Source: Cacconaster sp033811195 (GTDB taxonomy: Bacteria; Bacteroidota; Bacteroidia; Bacteroidales; UBA932). From it: DNA of 64,000 nucleotides. Shown piece after piece: positions 26,156 to 35,313 of this stretch. The position numbers were made by a program, and so were the translations under genes. Each line of letters opens with the position of its first letter. The stretch's first letter is position 1. The notes beneath the pieces were generated by a model. It saw only the letters and a list, made by a program, of their open reading frames with translations. It was not told the origin of the DNA and searched no databases. The stretch lies in contig JAPXOZ010000005.1 in NCBI GenBank assembly GCA_033811195.1, positions 1 through 64,000 on the forward strand, read 5' to 3'.

Positions 26156-26307
26156 CTAAGAAGTCATAGTTTGACTTTGGAGTGGGTAGTGTAGAGAAAG
26201 CAGGAGAATGGGGAGTAATGATATTGATTTGGAAAGTTAAGAGTGTAAAATAAATCAAAAGCCAACGGCTAATGGCCAACAGCCAACGATAGTTTAGAGT
26301 ATTAAAA

Positions 26308-27375
26308 ATGATAAGAAGTAAGGTTATACTATTTCCCTATTATCTGACGTTGAAGATGAGAAACCGTTTTTACGATAAAGACATCTTCAAGTCGTATCAA
26401 TTTGACGTACCTGTCATCTCCATAGGCAATATTACTGCAGGAGGCACCGGTAAAACCCCGACCACCGAACTGGTAGTGCGACTGCTAAAACCTCAGCACA
26501 AGGTGGCAGTACTTTCGCGCGGCTACAAACGTAAAACAAGAGGGTTCAGAATAGTCAACACGGATTCCACCACACGTGAAGTCGGAGACGAGCCTCTGCA
26601 GATGAGGAAAAAGTATGAAGATGTGATAGTAGCAGTGGATACCAACCGCAAAAGGGGCATCACACAACTGCTCTCACTGCCTCAGGATATTCGTCCGGAA
26701 ATAATTGTGCTGGACGATGCTTTTCAGCATAGAAAAGTGCGTCCTTTGAAGAACATACTACTGATAGATTACAACAGACCTCTGTTTAAGGACAACCTCC
26801 TCCCTATCGGTCGTTTGAGGGATCTCCCCGAACAGATACGCAGGGCAGATGCCATAATAATCACTAAGAGTCCCGAACACCTTGATGAATGGGAGCGTGA
26901 CACCATCAAAAAAGTCAATCGCATCAATGATGATTGCCCCTGTTTCTTCGCCAGAATAAAATACTGCCCTATAGAGCCGATATTCGCTGAAGAGGGGGAC
27001 AAGAGATACATCTACTCCAAGGAGGTAGGACTCTTTACCGGCATAGCCAACATAAAGCCGCTACTGATGCACCTCTCGGACATCTATGAGCAAATTACTC
27101 ACACCACATACAGAGACCATCATGAATTTACGCGCGGTAACATCCGTGATATCGAATACTTTGCAAGATGCAATCCGCGCGCGCTGTTATTAACCACAGA
27201 AAAGGATGCCCAAAGAGTGGTTTCTAACAGACATATCTCTCCGGAACTCAAAAAGCGTCTCTTCTATATTCCCATAGAGACCGAATTCCTCACCAGCGAG
27301 GAGGAACACTGTTTCCGCAACTTCATTACCGCATCCATCCCATCAACCACTATTTTTAACGGGACACTGTTTTGA
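26308..27375 (+). CDS. lpxK: Tetraacyldisaccharide 4'-kinase
   Basis: Phosphorylates the 4' position of the lipid A disaccharide at the inner membrane. 355 aa, with an N-terminal membrane-associated segment and the Walker A motif NITAGGTGKTPTTELVV (about residues 37-55). The base-binding region LDDAFQHRKVRP is conserved in LpxK. The protein fits a lipid A pathway together with lpxH in this window. Its stop codon lies within a repeat. Confidence 0.93.
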   Translation: MIRSKVILFPYYLTLKMRNRFYDKDIFKSYQFDVPVISIGNITAGGTGKTPTTELVVRLLKPQHKVAVLSRGYKRKTRGFRIVNTDSTTREVGDEPLQMRKKYEDVIVAVDTNRKRGITQLLSLPQDIRPEIIVLDDAFQHRKVRPLKNILLIDYNRPLFKDNLLPIGRLRDLPEQIRRADAIIITKSPEHLDEWERDTIKKVNRINDDCPCFFARIKYCPIEPIFAEEGDKRYIYSKEVGLFTGIANIKPLLMHLSDIYEQITHTTYRDHHEFTRGNIRDIEYFARCNPRALLLTTEKDAQRVVSNRHISPELKKRLFYIPIETEFLTSEEEHCFRNFITASIPSTTIFNGTLF

Positions 27376-27465
27376 GTGTTGCGGGGTACGGAGTGCAGGT
27401 TACGAGATGCGAAGCACAGGTGCTCAGCACTAATCTAAAAACTACATACTCAATACTCAGAACTA
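27372..27465 (+). repeat. Degenerate 3'-flanking repeat, copy 3
   Basis: It begins at the lpxK stop (TTTTGAGTGTTGCGGGGTAC). The forward arm ends near 27420. The reverse arm (ACTACATACTCAATACTCAG at about 27441-27460) has opposite polarity and precedes the terminator shared with susD. Confidence 0.65.
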
Positions 27466-27468
27466 ATT

Positions 27469-27506
27469 AAAAAACTCCGAAAGTTTTTTGACTTTCGGAG
27501 TTTTTT
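27469..27506. terminator. Bidirectional terminator between lpxK and the SusD gene
   Basis: AAAAAACTCCGAAAG (27469-27483) pairs perfectly with CTTTCGGAGTTTTTT (27492-27506) around an 8-nt loop. It serves converging transcripts. Confidence 0.85.
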
Positions 27507-27531
27507 AATAGTCTGCCGTCAGGCAACATCT

Positions 27532-29601
27532 CTACTGCTCCCAACCGGGGTTCTGGTAGATTGTGTAGTTGTTGCCGGTAGCCATCGACTTCTCTTTGTA
27601 CTGGTTGATAATGTCGGTACAAATAGGCTCGAGGTAGTTGCGCACATCTACGTTGCGTGGATCAAAATCCCGGAAGTTCTGAGGAACAAGGAAACCACGC
27701 ATCTCGCTATAGTTAGAGCCGTCAAAGAAAACTCTCGGACCAAGCACGATTGAACCGTCTGGATTCACCTTTTCGATATGACGTACAGAAACCACGCCTT
27801 TATTGGAAGCTGTAAGTAGATTATAACCCACTCCGTTTTTCGTCCTCTTTAAGTTGGTGATCTGCGTAGGATTGTCCGCAGGTTTGTTACGTGCAAGATC
27901 AAGTTCAACCCAGCCACCTACTCCGATATCGGGGTTGTTGGTGGAAAGCATCAGTTCAAGCCATCCCCAGCGACGGATATCGAGAGTACGAACGCTCTCC
28001 ATAAAGAACTCCATACGGCGCTCACGACGGATCTCCCACATAAGAGGAGAACAAAAACCGCGTGTATTGTAACCAAGGGTGGTCTTCTGAATATTAGAAG
28101 TTCTCTCAGGGTCGTTCATCGAGCTAACCATTGCAAGAGTAAGGGGAGCTGTTTTCTTAACACCCTTAGATATTGCAACCTGGTCGAGAGGACGGGTGCG
28201 AATTGCATTGATAGACTTGTCGAGGTCTGCCTGGGTGACGGCGGGACCACCGAAGAAATCTGCAAGAATCGCTTTTGCCTCAAGCCAGTTGAGAACAGTC
28301 TCTGCATAACGGATGCAAGGGAAACCGTTTTCATTGGTATTGGAGTTGTAATATGAAGGAGAAGTACCGCCTTTCCAGAAGTAGTCACAACCTTCACGGT
28401 CGATGAACTTGAAAACGTAAAGACCTGTAGGTGTTGTCCAGGTTTCGTCAAGGAATGAAGCCTCAAAACGGGGGTCACGGGTAACCACCATATCCTGCAT
28501 ACGGAAACTCTCTACATTCTCCACAGTTGAAGAATTGTAGGGACGACCATCCTGGCAAATCCATGCCTTCAGAGTAGCAAAGTTACCTGATGTGCGCTGA
28601 GATTCACGTGCATTGTTTCCGCCCGAGTATGAAGCATAACAGTGCTGCGAACTATTGTTAATGGATTTGTTATAAACACGGTATAGAAGAACCTCATTTG
28701 CCGTACCGGTAAGGGTAGTGAAGAGATTTCCAAATAGTGTACGGAAGTCTTTGTTGAAGCCATACTTGCCTGAATTGATGGTAACGGCTGCATAGTCCAC
28801 AGCTGCCTGGAGATAGCTCTTGGCATGACCGTCAATATCCGAGCAGGTCTTTAGAGCCGCATCATTCTTATGATAGGTGAGCCATGAGCCTTCGAAAAGC
28901 ATGCAGCGTGCTGCCACTGTAGAAACAACATATCTGTTGATATAGTCAATGCCGTCATTTACACGAACATTGGCTATAGCATAGTCAAAGTCGGCCTTTA
29001 CCTGATCCATTACATAGGTACGAGGATCACGATCCTTGAACTGAGCGTCAATATCAGCTGATTCAACCTGTTTAGCATAATAGGGAACGTCTCCGAATGA
29101 TTGTACCAGACGGCTATATTCCCATCCACGGAGGAATCGAGCTACACCCATCCAGTGGTTGTAACCTTCGTCAGTCAAATTACCCGCCTCTTTCATCATG
29201 TCGAGACGCTCCATGAGAAGGTTCCATTTGCGTATATAAGCAAAGTTCCAGGGAGCAGATCCACGACGTGAAAGCCAGGTACCGCGATATGCCGTTGACT
29301 CGTTACGATACCAGTTGTCTGCAGGGACGGAGAGAAGAATGTTGGGCTGTTCTCCGGTAAGAGTGCGGTCGTCATTGTAAGGTGTGGCAAACACCTCAGG
29401 AGCATATACCGAACCCCAGTTGTCAGAATAGCCGCTGAAATAGTAGGCGTATGCTCCATTGACGAATAGGCGAACATTACCTTCCGAACTCCAGTAGGTA
29501 GTATCATCCAAATCCACCAAAGAACTACGCTCAAGGAAATCGCTACAACTTGTCGGAACAAGCAGGGCGAAAGCCATCAAAATATATAATATCTTTTTCA
29601 T
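27532..29601 (-). CDS. SusD/RagB-family outer-membrane lipoprotein
   Basis: Substrate-binding lid of a SusCD-type importer. 689 aa when started at the ATG at 29601 (MKKILYILMAFALL); a TTG four codons upstream is less likely. Lipobox PTSC gives Cys19. The N-terminal TPR-like helices (about residues 90-250) and the C-terminal RagB/SusD region with ETVLNWLEAKAIL and GFCSPLMWEIRRERRMEFFM are visible. It follows the SusC gene by 15 bp. No glycoside hydrolase is nearby; all catabolic neighbours are peptidases, so a peptide ligand is favoured by inference. Confidence 0.92.
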   Translation of the reverse strand: MKKILYILMAFALLVPTSCSDFLERSSLVDLDDTTYWSSEGNVRLFVNGAYAYYFSGYSDNWGSVYAPEVFATPYNDDRTLTGEQPNILLSVPADNWYRNESTAYRGTWLSRRGSAPWNFAYIRKWNLLMERLDMMKEAGNLTDEGYNHWMGVARFLRGWEYSRLVQSFGDVPYYAKQVESADIDAQFKDRDPRTYVMDQVKADFDYAIANVRVNDGIDYINRYVVSTVAARCMLFEGSWLTYHKNDAALKTCSDIDGHAKSYLQAAVDYAAVTINSGKYGFNKDFRTLFGNLFTTLTGTANEVLLYRVYNKSINNSSQHCYASYSGGNNARESQRTSGNFATLKAWICQDGRPYNSSTVENVESFRMQDMVVTRDPRFEASFLDETWTTPTGLYVFKFIDREGCDYFWKGGTSPSYYNSNTNENGFPCIRYAETVLNWLEAKAILADFFGGPAVTQADLDKSINAIRTRPLDQVAISKGVKKTAPLTLAMVSSMNDPERTSNIQKTTLGYNTRGFCSPLMWEIRRERRMEFFMESVRTLDIRRWGWLELMLSTNNPDIGVGGWVELDLARNKPADNPTQITNLKRTKNGVGYNLLTASNKGVVSVRHIEKVNPDGSIVLGPRVFFDGSNYSEMRGFLVPQNFRDFDPRNVDVRNYLEPICTDIINQYKEKSMATGNNYTIYQNPGWEQ

Positions 29602-29616
29602 TGTCTTTTGCAATAA

Positions 29617-32600
29617 TTAGAATGTTAACTGAACACCAAATGAAGCACTCCTAAATGCGGGAGCACCAACACCCGTACGACCTAAGTTGTAGTTGGAAGA
29701 GTGGTAGTATGAATAACCCGGAATCTCTTCAACGTCAATCGGAAGACCTCTGAGTTTATCAAAGGTTAGGAAGTTCTCGAACGAAACATAGACGCGGAGT
29801 TTGTCGATGAAAGCCTTCTTGGTAATCTTCTCGGGAATGGTGTAACCAAGGGTAACGTTTTTGAGCCTGAGGTATGCCATATTGAGCAGATACCTGTCAT
29901 TAACCTGCATATTGAAGCCTGTTGCACTCGAATAAAGGTTATGGGCACGAGGATAGAAAGCGTCATATCTTGCATCCACCACGTTGCCGCTTGCATCGAG
30001 GGTCTCGTACCAGAAGTTGCCGGCAATTGCTTGTGCCATTGCACCGTCGGAAGAGTTAAAGCCGGGTATTGTAAGAGCCGAACCGCCCCACAGATCGCGT
30101 TGGCCAACACCTTGCCAGAACATTGAGAAGTCAAACCCTTTCCATCCGAGATCCACACGGAAACTGTACTCATAACGGGGAGTTGTATTACCGATAACAT
30201 CAAGGTCGCCGTAACCGGGTATATCATTACCGTCGGCATCTTTGATAGTGAGAAGTTGCGAGCCGTTGTCTATCATACCGTCACCGTTGAGGTCTTTGAA
30301 TCTTACGTCTCCGGGGCCTGAAATGGCACTTCCCGAAGTAATCTTACCCTGTGAGGCATAACCTTTCACATTCTGGTAGTACCTGCCATATTTGTCTGTG
30401 GCAATTAGTTGTTCGAGCTGAGCCCACTGACCGGGTTGGAGACCGAAGTCATCCCAGGTATAGAGACCGTCAACACGGTAACCCCAGATTTCACCGTAGG
30501 TCTTGCCGTTGTACCATCCATGGATTCCAAGTGCCGAACCGTACTCGGTGATGATGGTCTTTGCATCAGATATGGATGCGGAAGCTGATAGGCTGAAACC
30601 ATTGTCAAATATCTTGCGATAGTTTACAGTTGCTTCCCAACCTCTCGTGCGTAGAGACCCATAGTTACCGTTGGGAGGAGGAGAACCGAGATTGTAGCCG
30701 AGACCCTCCATTCCCACAATCATGTTCTTGGTATCTCTCTGATACCAACCGAGTACAAAATCAACCTGGTTGAAGAGCGAGAACTCAAGACCAAAGTCCA
30801 AAGTTACAATGTCCTGCCAGGTAATGTCCGAAGCTACAAGCGCGGGAGTTCCATAGGCATTGTCTTTAACACCGCCATGGATCCAATATGTGGTCTGTGA
30901 ACTTATCAGAGGAATGTACTGTGAGCTGGATACGGTCTGGTCTCCAATCATACCCCATGATGCACGGAGTTTGAGTGAGGAAAGCACATGAGTGATGTCC
31001 TGCATCCAGGGCTCCTGGGTCAAACGCCAGCCGGCCGAGAATGAAGGGAACCATCTCCACTTCAGATGAGTGGGGAATTTTGAAGAACCGTCATAACGGA
31101 GGTTGGCTTCAAAAAGATATTTCTCCTTGTAGTTGTAGTTTACACGACCGAAGAAACCGAGAGTAGAGCTCCAAGAATTGGTACCACCTGTGGTTTCCGT
31201 ACCGGTCGCAAGTGCAAACTGGGGATTTTTAATATCCATTAGGGTCATCTTTTTACCCCACACTCCGGTATATCTGTAATCCACAGCCTGCATTCCGAGA
31301 AGGAAATCAAACTTATGATTAGCAAGTTTAAGCGCGTAGTCGGTAGTTATATTCCAGGTCTGTCTGATAGAGGTATATGAATCCTGATAGTAAGAGTCAT
31401 AACTGGAAGTATAGCTCTGTACCGGTAGAGTCTGTTGAATGATTGAGGGGCCTAATTTATTAAACTGGTCCCATTCGTTGTTTACGTTAACAAAATTGCC
31501 TTGGGCATCTTTTACTGCTTGTGCGCCACTCCAGAGGTTGGCTGCCCAATAGGTAATACCGGGTTTAAATGACTGGGAGTTGTTAGCAGCATAAGTGTAA
31601 TCAAAATTGATATCCCAATTCTTAACAGGGGTTACGGTAGCACCAACGTTTACACTGGTGTAGTTGGTCTTGTCGTTGGCCTCATTTGCAGCACCCATCT
31701 CATAAACCTGGTTGCGGAGAGAGTTGCCATACTCATCGGTAGGAACCAACGGATAGGTAGGTCCCCAGCGGAAGAGGTAATACCAGGGGTCAGCTGTAAC
31801 TGAGGTTGTAGAGTAGGCCCAAGACTTGTTGGAATTGGTGTACATAATACCGGCATGTACATTGATGAAGTCGTTAACCTGGGTTGAGAGTCTCACATTG
31901 GCATTGTAACGGGTGAAGTCGTCATACTCTGTAGGCTTCAACATACCGCTCTGACCGAGGTAACCGAGACTGATATTGAAATTGGTCTTACCTGTCTTAC
32001 CCTGAACGGAGAGGTTATGGCTCTGTGTTGGGGCACCCTGGTTGATCATATAGACATAAGGATCGTAAGTACGTACACCGATCTTGCGATTGGAAGAGTC
32101 GATATACCAGTCACGGCCATAGGTCATGGGAGCATAAGGGTCGAGGGTCTTGCCATATTTCTCTTTCCATGCTACTGCGGCGTTGTAACCTGCGCGGTCA
32201 ATAAGCCAGAAAGCACCTACGGGAGTAAAGGTTTTGAGACGCTCAGCCGCCTCTACCGTATAATGAAGTGCATCAACATCGGCAATGCCATCGGTGTCGG
32301 TAAGAGTCTGGAATGAGAAGTTTGCTGAGTAGTTGACCTTAATAGTCTCGGTCTTCGCACCCTTCTTGGAAGTAATGAGGATTACACCGAATGCAGCCTT
32401 TGCACCATAAATGGAAGCTGAGGCAGCATCTTTCAACACAGAGATGGACTCTATGTCATCAGGGTTGACGAGGTTAATAGAGGGGATCTCCACGTTATCC
32501 AGAAGGATGAGAGGAGATGAGCCTCCATAGTATGAGCCTACGTGACCACGGATGCGGAACAAAGGATCGGAACCAACCTCAGTAGAACCCACACGTACGG

Positions 32601-33063
32601 TCAATCCGGGGGTCATTCCCTGGAGACCACGGCCGACGTCAGCGATAGGACGGCTTTCGAGAGCCTGTGATACGTTTACAGATGCAACCGCACCCGTCAA
32701 GTTTTCCCTTCGTTGCGTACCGAAACCCACGACAACGGCATCCTCAAGAAGCATTGTGTCTTCTTCGAGAATCACATTTATAGTACTTCTGCCGTTTACG
32801 GGAACGGTGAGATCCCTATAGCCCATGCAGGAAAAGACAAGAGCGCCACTCCTGGGGGCTGAAAGCGAATATACACCGTCAAAATCGGTAGATGTTCCCT
32901 GGCGTGTACCCTCTACAAGTACGTACGCGCCAATCACCGGCTCTCCTTTACTGTCGGTAACCCTACCGGTAACAGTAATGTTCTGAGCCCACATTGTTCC
33001 CATTGATAGGAGCAATGCACACACGGCCGCAAAGATGCGGCCTAGTTTATTAGAAACGAACAT
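29617..33063 (-). CDS. SusC/RagA-family TonB-dependent transporter
   Basis: Outer-membrane barrel that imports oligomers with SusD. 1148 aa: signal peptide to about residue 26 (TMWA-Q), a carboxypeptidase-D-regulatory-like domain (about 29-105), a plug with VLKDAASASIYGAKAAFGVI (about 215-240), and a C-terminal barrel ending in an aromatic residue (FGVQLTF). The SusC-type plug confirms the pairing with the adjacent SusD gene. In P. gingivalis the RagAB pair imports peptides; that role here is inferred from context. Confidence 0.93.
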   Translation of the reverse strand: MFVSNKLGRIFAAVCALLLSMGTMWAQNITVTGRVTDSKGEPVIGAYVLVEGTRQGTSTDFDGVYSLSAPRSGALVFSCMGYRDLTVPVNGRSTINVILEEDTMLLEDAVVVGFGTQRRENLTGAVASVNVSQALESRPIADVGRGLQGMTPGLTVRVGSTEVGSDPLFRIRGHVGSYYGGSSPLILLDNVEIPSINLVNPDDIESISVLKDAASASIYGAKAAFGVILITSKKGAKTETIKVNYSANFSFQTLTDTDGIADVDALHYTVEAAERLKTFTPVGAFWLIDRAGYNAAVAWKEKYGKTLDPYAPMTYGRDWYIDSSNRKIGVRTYDPYVYMINQGAPTQSHNLSVQGKTGKTNFNISLGYLGQSGMLKPTEYDDFTRYNANVRLSTQVNDFINVHAGIMYTNSNKSWAYSTTSVTADPWYYLFRWGPTYPLVPTDEYGNSLRNQVYEMGAANEANDKTNYTSVNVGATVTPVKNWDINFDYTYAANNSQSFKPGITYWAANLWSGAQAVKDAQGNFVNVNNEWDQFNKLGPSIIQQTLPVQSYTSSYDSYYQDSYTSIRQTWNITTDYALKLANHKFDFLLGMQAVDYRYTGVWGKKMTLMDIKNPQFALATGTETTGGTNSWSSTLGFFGRVNYNYKEKYLFEANLRYDGSSKFPTHLKWRWFPSFSAGWRLTQEPWMQDITHVLSSLKLRASWGMIGDQTVSSSQYIPLISSQTTYWIHGGVKDNAYGTPALVASDITWQDIVTLDFGLEFSLFNQVDFVLGWYQRDTKNMIVGMEGLGYNLGSPPPNGNYGSLRTRGWEATVNYRKIFDNGFSLSASASISDAKTIITEYGSALGIHGWYNGKTYGEIWGYRVDGLYTWDDFGLQPGQWAQLEQLIATDKYGRYYQNVKGYASQGKITSGSAISGPGDVRFKDLNGDGMIDNGSQLLTIKDADGNDIPGYGDLDVIGNTTPRYEYSFRVDLGWKGFDFSMFWQGVGQRDLWGGSALTIPGFNSSDGAMAQAIAGNFWYETLDASGNVVDARYDAFYPRAHNLYSSATGFNMQVNDRYLLNMAYLRLKNVTLGYTIPEKITKKAFIDKLRVYVSFENFLTFDKLRGLPIDVEEIPGYSYYHSSNYNLGRTGVGAPAFRSASFGVQLTF

Positions 33064-33118
33064 AAATGAAATTTTAGGTTAATAAAACGTTTAATATTTA
33101 AGTTATTGCACAATTAAT

Positions 33119-33235
33119 AGTTAGTTGTTTCTTTAGGTCAGTATTTAAATTGTTAGCAATTTCTTTGGTTAATGTATAAACTGTTAGCAATTCCTTGCAG
33201 CTAGCATATAAATTGTTAGCAAATCCCCTCTAGTA
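33119..33235 (-). repeat. Four phased ~32-bp repeats upstream of SusC
   Basis: The core TGTTAGCAA (plus strand) recurs at 33151, 33182 and 33214, with a degenerate copy (AGTTAGTTG) at 33119, so spacings are 32, 31 and 32 bp, about three helical turns. The best unit (33147-33162) is a perfect palindrome AAATTG-TTAG-CAATTT. The flanking TTTCTTTGG/TTCCTTG also recurs. Probably a cluster of operator sites or small RNA hairpins. Confidence 0.75.
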
Positions 33236-33274
33236 GCACTCAAAACGGGATATGCGCCCACTTTTATCCATCTG

Positions 33275-33282
33275 CAAATTTA
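33275..33282 (-). promoter_or_regulatory. Candidate -7 box of the SusC-SusD operon
   Basis: TAAATTTG on the minus strand, 212 bp upstream of the SusC start. No TTTG is seen 18-20 nt upstream. Low confidence. Confidence 0.3.
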
Positions 33283-33371
33283 ACATTATTTTTCAAAACC
33301 GACTCTTTATTGTGAAAAAAGTGTTCTCATTTTCGACATTTTGCATAAAACTCTTCATTGATCTCTTCATT

Positions 33372-33845
33372 TTAAAGGAATTTAACAATGTAGAACATCA
33401 TTAAAGCGGAAGAAGCAAGCTTTAGAAAAGTACCGAAGAAAAAGCCGAGAAAAGAGCCCAGCGCTGCTATTAACGAATGTCCCATTCTACTGCCATTGAT
33501 AAGGAGCTCAGCCAGCAGTGCACCGATGAAAGCCCCTACAATCATACCGATCGGAGGGAAAAATATCAGCCCAACTAAAAGCCCCACAAGTGAACCTCGG
33601 GAGGCTGCTTTGGATCCTCCGGTAACCTTTGTGAAATATGCTGGCACCAAGTAATCTAGGACAGTCACAACTATTGTGATTATCAACCAAATAATGAGAA
33701 AACGCATGGAAATGGGCTCATCGCCCCAAAAATAGAGCAACAGGAGGCCCACCCAACTAAAGGGTGGTCCCGGGATGACCGGCAGAATGCACCCTGCCAG
33801 TCCTAAAATCCCGAGTGTTACCGCTATTATCTTTATAGCCAACAT
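33372..33845 (-). CDS. DUF456 family membrane protein
   Basis: 157-aa small integral membrane protein. It has a family-type N-terminus (GCILPVIPGPPFSWVGLLLLYF) and Gly-rich helical segments (GSLVGLLVGLIFFPPIGMIVG). About four to five hydrophobic stretches. Function unknown. It ends a short minus-strand run just after the C1B peptidase gene (6 bp). Confidence 0.85.
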   Translation of the reverse strand: MLAIKIIAVTLGILGLAGCILPVIPGPPFSWVGLLLLYFWGDEPISMRFLIIWLIITIVVTVLDYLVPAYFTKVTGGSKAASRGSLVGLLVGLIFFPPIGMIVGAFIGALLAELLINGSRMGHSLIAALGSFLGFFFGTFLKLASSALMMFYIVKFL

Positions 33846-33851
33846 CCCGAT

Positions 33852-35231
33852 CTAGAACATATAGTCCCAGGGAGGGAGTACTATAGGTTTTGTGCCAAGT
33901 GCTTTAATAGCCTTTGCATCAAGATACTTTCTGTTGATTACGATGCGGAAGAGGTACTCATCAAACCACTCATCGGTAAAGGTCAAATAACCCTTATTGC
34001 CTGATGCGGGACCCCAACTATTCTCAAATTCCCATTTAATCGGCACATCATCGGCATCAGTGTCGCAACCTATTATGCTCATTGCGTGTGCAGATCCACT
34101 CTGACGGGTGAGAATACGCGCTTTCTTATCCATTTTCAGACTGATACCGAAGAGCGACTCATAATCATAAGTACCAACATCGAGGATGCCGGCTGCGCTA
34201 TTATACTGTTTGCCAACGTCGCAGGATGCATACATCGGCTCATTGTTTTTTAGGGAAGCGAGTGCTGCTGCCTTGATATCTTCGTTGGGGAGGTTGAGAT
34301 AAACCCAGTTGAATCCCTCGTAAGTATTACGGTAGTTGGAGATATCGTAAACTTTATAGTACTCACGAGTGGGATCATTCATTATCATCACATAAGTTTC
34401 CGGATTATAATTTTCAGGAATTATACTTTTATAGAACTCCAGAGGGGTGCTGATAAGGACTTGGATCTGGCCGCCATTGTCTTTGTACCGCCAGCTGAAT
34501 TCGGTAGGAGGCTCACCCAAACAGAGTGCAAGCACACGGTATACATCTTTAAGAATATTGATTTTTTCGGCGCGCAAAGCATCAATCTTACTGCCGGCTG
34601 CATACATTTCGCGCAGCTGATAACCACCAACACGGAGTCTCTCCCTAAGGATGGACCCCATCTGACCGGTATTCTCGGAATGTTCGGTCTCAGGCATTAC
34701 CTCTTTTGGCACAACTCCGTACTTTTCGGCAATATTGTAGAAGAGATTCCAGACTCCACCGTCACCAAGGGGGGATTTGAAGAAAAACTCCACATCCCTA
34801 TCCTGCATATCTCTATCTGCCGTGGCAATAATATTTTCAAGGAAAAGATTTGATTTCTCGAACATATCCCAGAAATAGCAGAAATTGTGCGAAAAATCGA
34901 ATGCCGGCACATCGAATTGTTTTATTACATCGGGACGAAAAACATTCATAGAAGTAAACATCCAGCATCTGCCGGAACTCTTCTGATCGGTTATGCCTTT
35001 GACATTTACACGGTATTTGAAATAATGATCAACCGGATTGGCCACCTTGGAATGGTTGAGGGCTTTGATTTTGATGTTTTTGTCGTTGGTCAGGATGTTC
35101 TGGAGCGCAATTGTAGAGGCATCCTTCACAAAACTGCCCTGTATTTCCGCCAGTTCACTCTTTGAAATTGTCTGGGCCGAGACCATAAGCGAAAGACCCA
35201 AAATGGAAACGAGTGTGAGAATTTTTTTCAT
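33852..35231 (-). CDS. pepC: Secreted aminopeptidase C (bleomycin-hydrolase family C1B)
   Basis: Papain-fold thiol aminopeptidase. 459 aa with a Sec signal peptide (LMVSA-QTISK), so it is exported; classical PepC is cytoplasmic. Catalytic residues are readable: Cys89 in SSGRCWMFTSMN, His382 in GSAHAMSIIGCD, and Asn404 in WEFENSWG. The adjacent pepP-like gene lies 82 bp upstream. Bacteroidales commonly have exported C1B enzymes. Its likely role is trimming of peptides in the periplasm. Confidence 0.92.
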   Translation of the reverse strand: MKKILTLVSILGLSLMVSAQTISKSELAEIQGSFVKDASTIALQNILTNDKNIKIKALNHSKVANPVDHYFKYRVNVKGITDQKSSGRCWMFTSMNVFRPDVIKQFDVPAFDFSHNFCYFWDMFEKSNLFLENIIATADRDMQDRDVEFFFKSPLGDGGVWNLFYNIAEKYGVVPKEVMPETEHSENTGQMGSILRERLRVGGYQLREMYAAGSKIDALRAEKINILKDVYRVLALCLGEPPTEFSWRYKDNGGQIQVLISTPLEFYKSIIPENYNPETYVMIMNDPTREYYKVYDISNYRNTYEGFNWVYLNLPNEDIKAAALASLKNNEPMYASCDVGKQYNSAAGILDVGTYDYESLFGISLKMDKKARILTRQSGSAHAMSIIGCDTDADDVPIKWEFENSWGPASGNKGYLTFTDEWFDEYLFRIVINRKYLDAKAIKALGTKPIVLPPWDYMF

Positions 35232-35313
35232 ATCAGTAAAGTATCTATTAATTGTTTCTATTTGTTACATTGACATGCTTATACGGGTCACTTTTGCACC
35301 CTTGATATCGGAA

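Larger units (their letters stand above)
33064..33371. other. 308-bp upstream region of the SusC gene
   Basis: No gene. It holds four phased repeats (33119-33235) and a minus-strand TAAATTTG box (33282-33275). If that box is the promoter, the repeats lie in a leader of about 205 nt. A TTTG at the proper distance was not found, so the promoter position is tentative. Confidence 0.5.

Noticed and set aside
26260..26288. Short tandem CCAACGGCTAATGG-like stretch as a regulatory site
   Set aside because: Simple imperfect A/C-rich repetition with no gene-linked position or second occurrence in the window.
27532..33063. SusC/SusD pair as a polysaccharide utilisation locus
   Set aside because: No glycoside hydrolase, lyase, sulfatase or sugar sensor is nearby; neighbours are peptidases. 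A peptide role fits better, though unproven.
33119..33235. CRISPR array
   Set aside because: Only four short, diverged units without unique spacers of regular length and no cas gene in the window.
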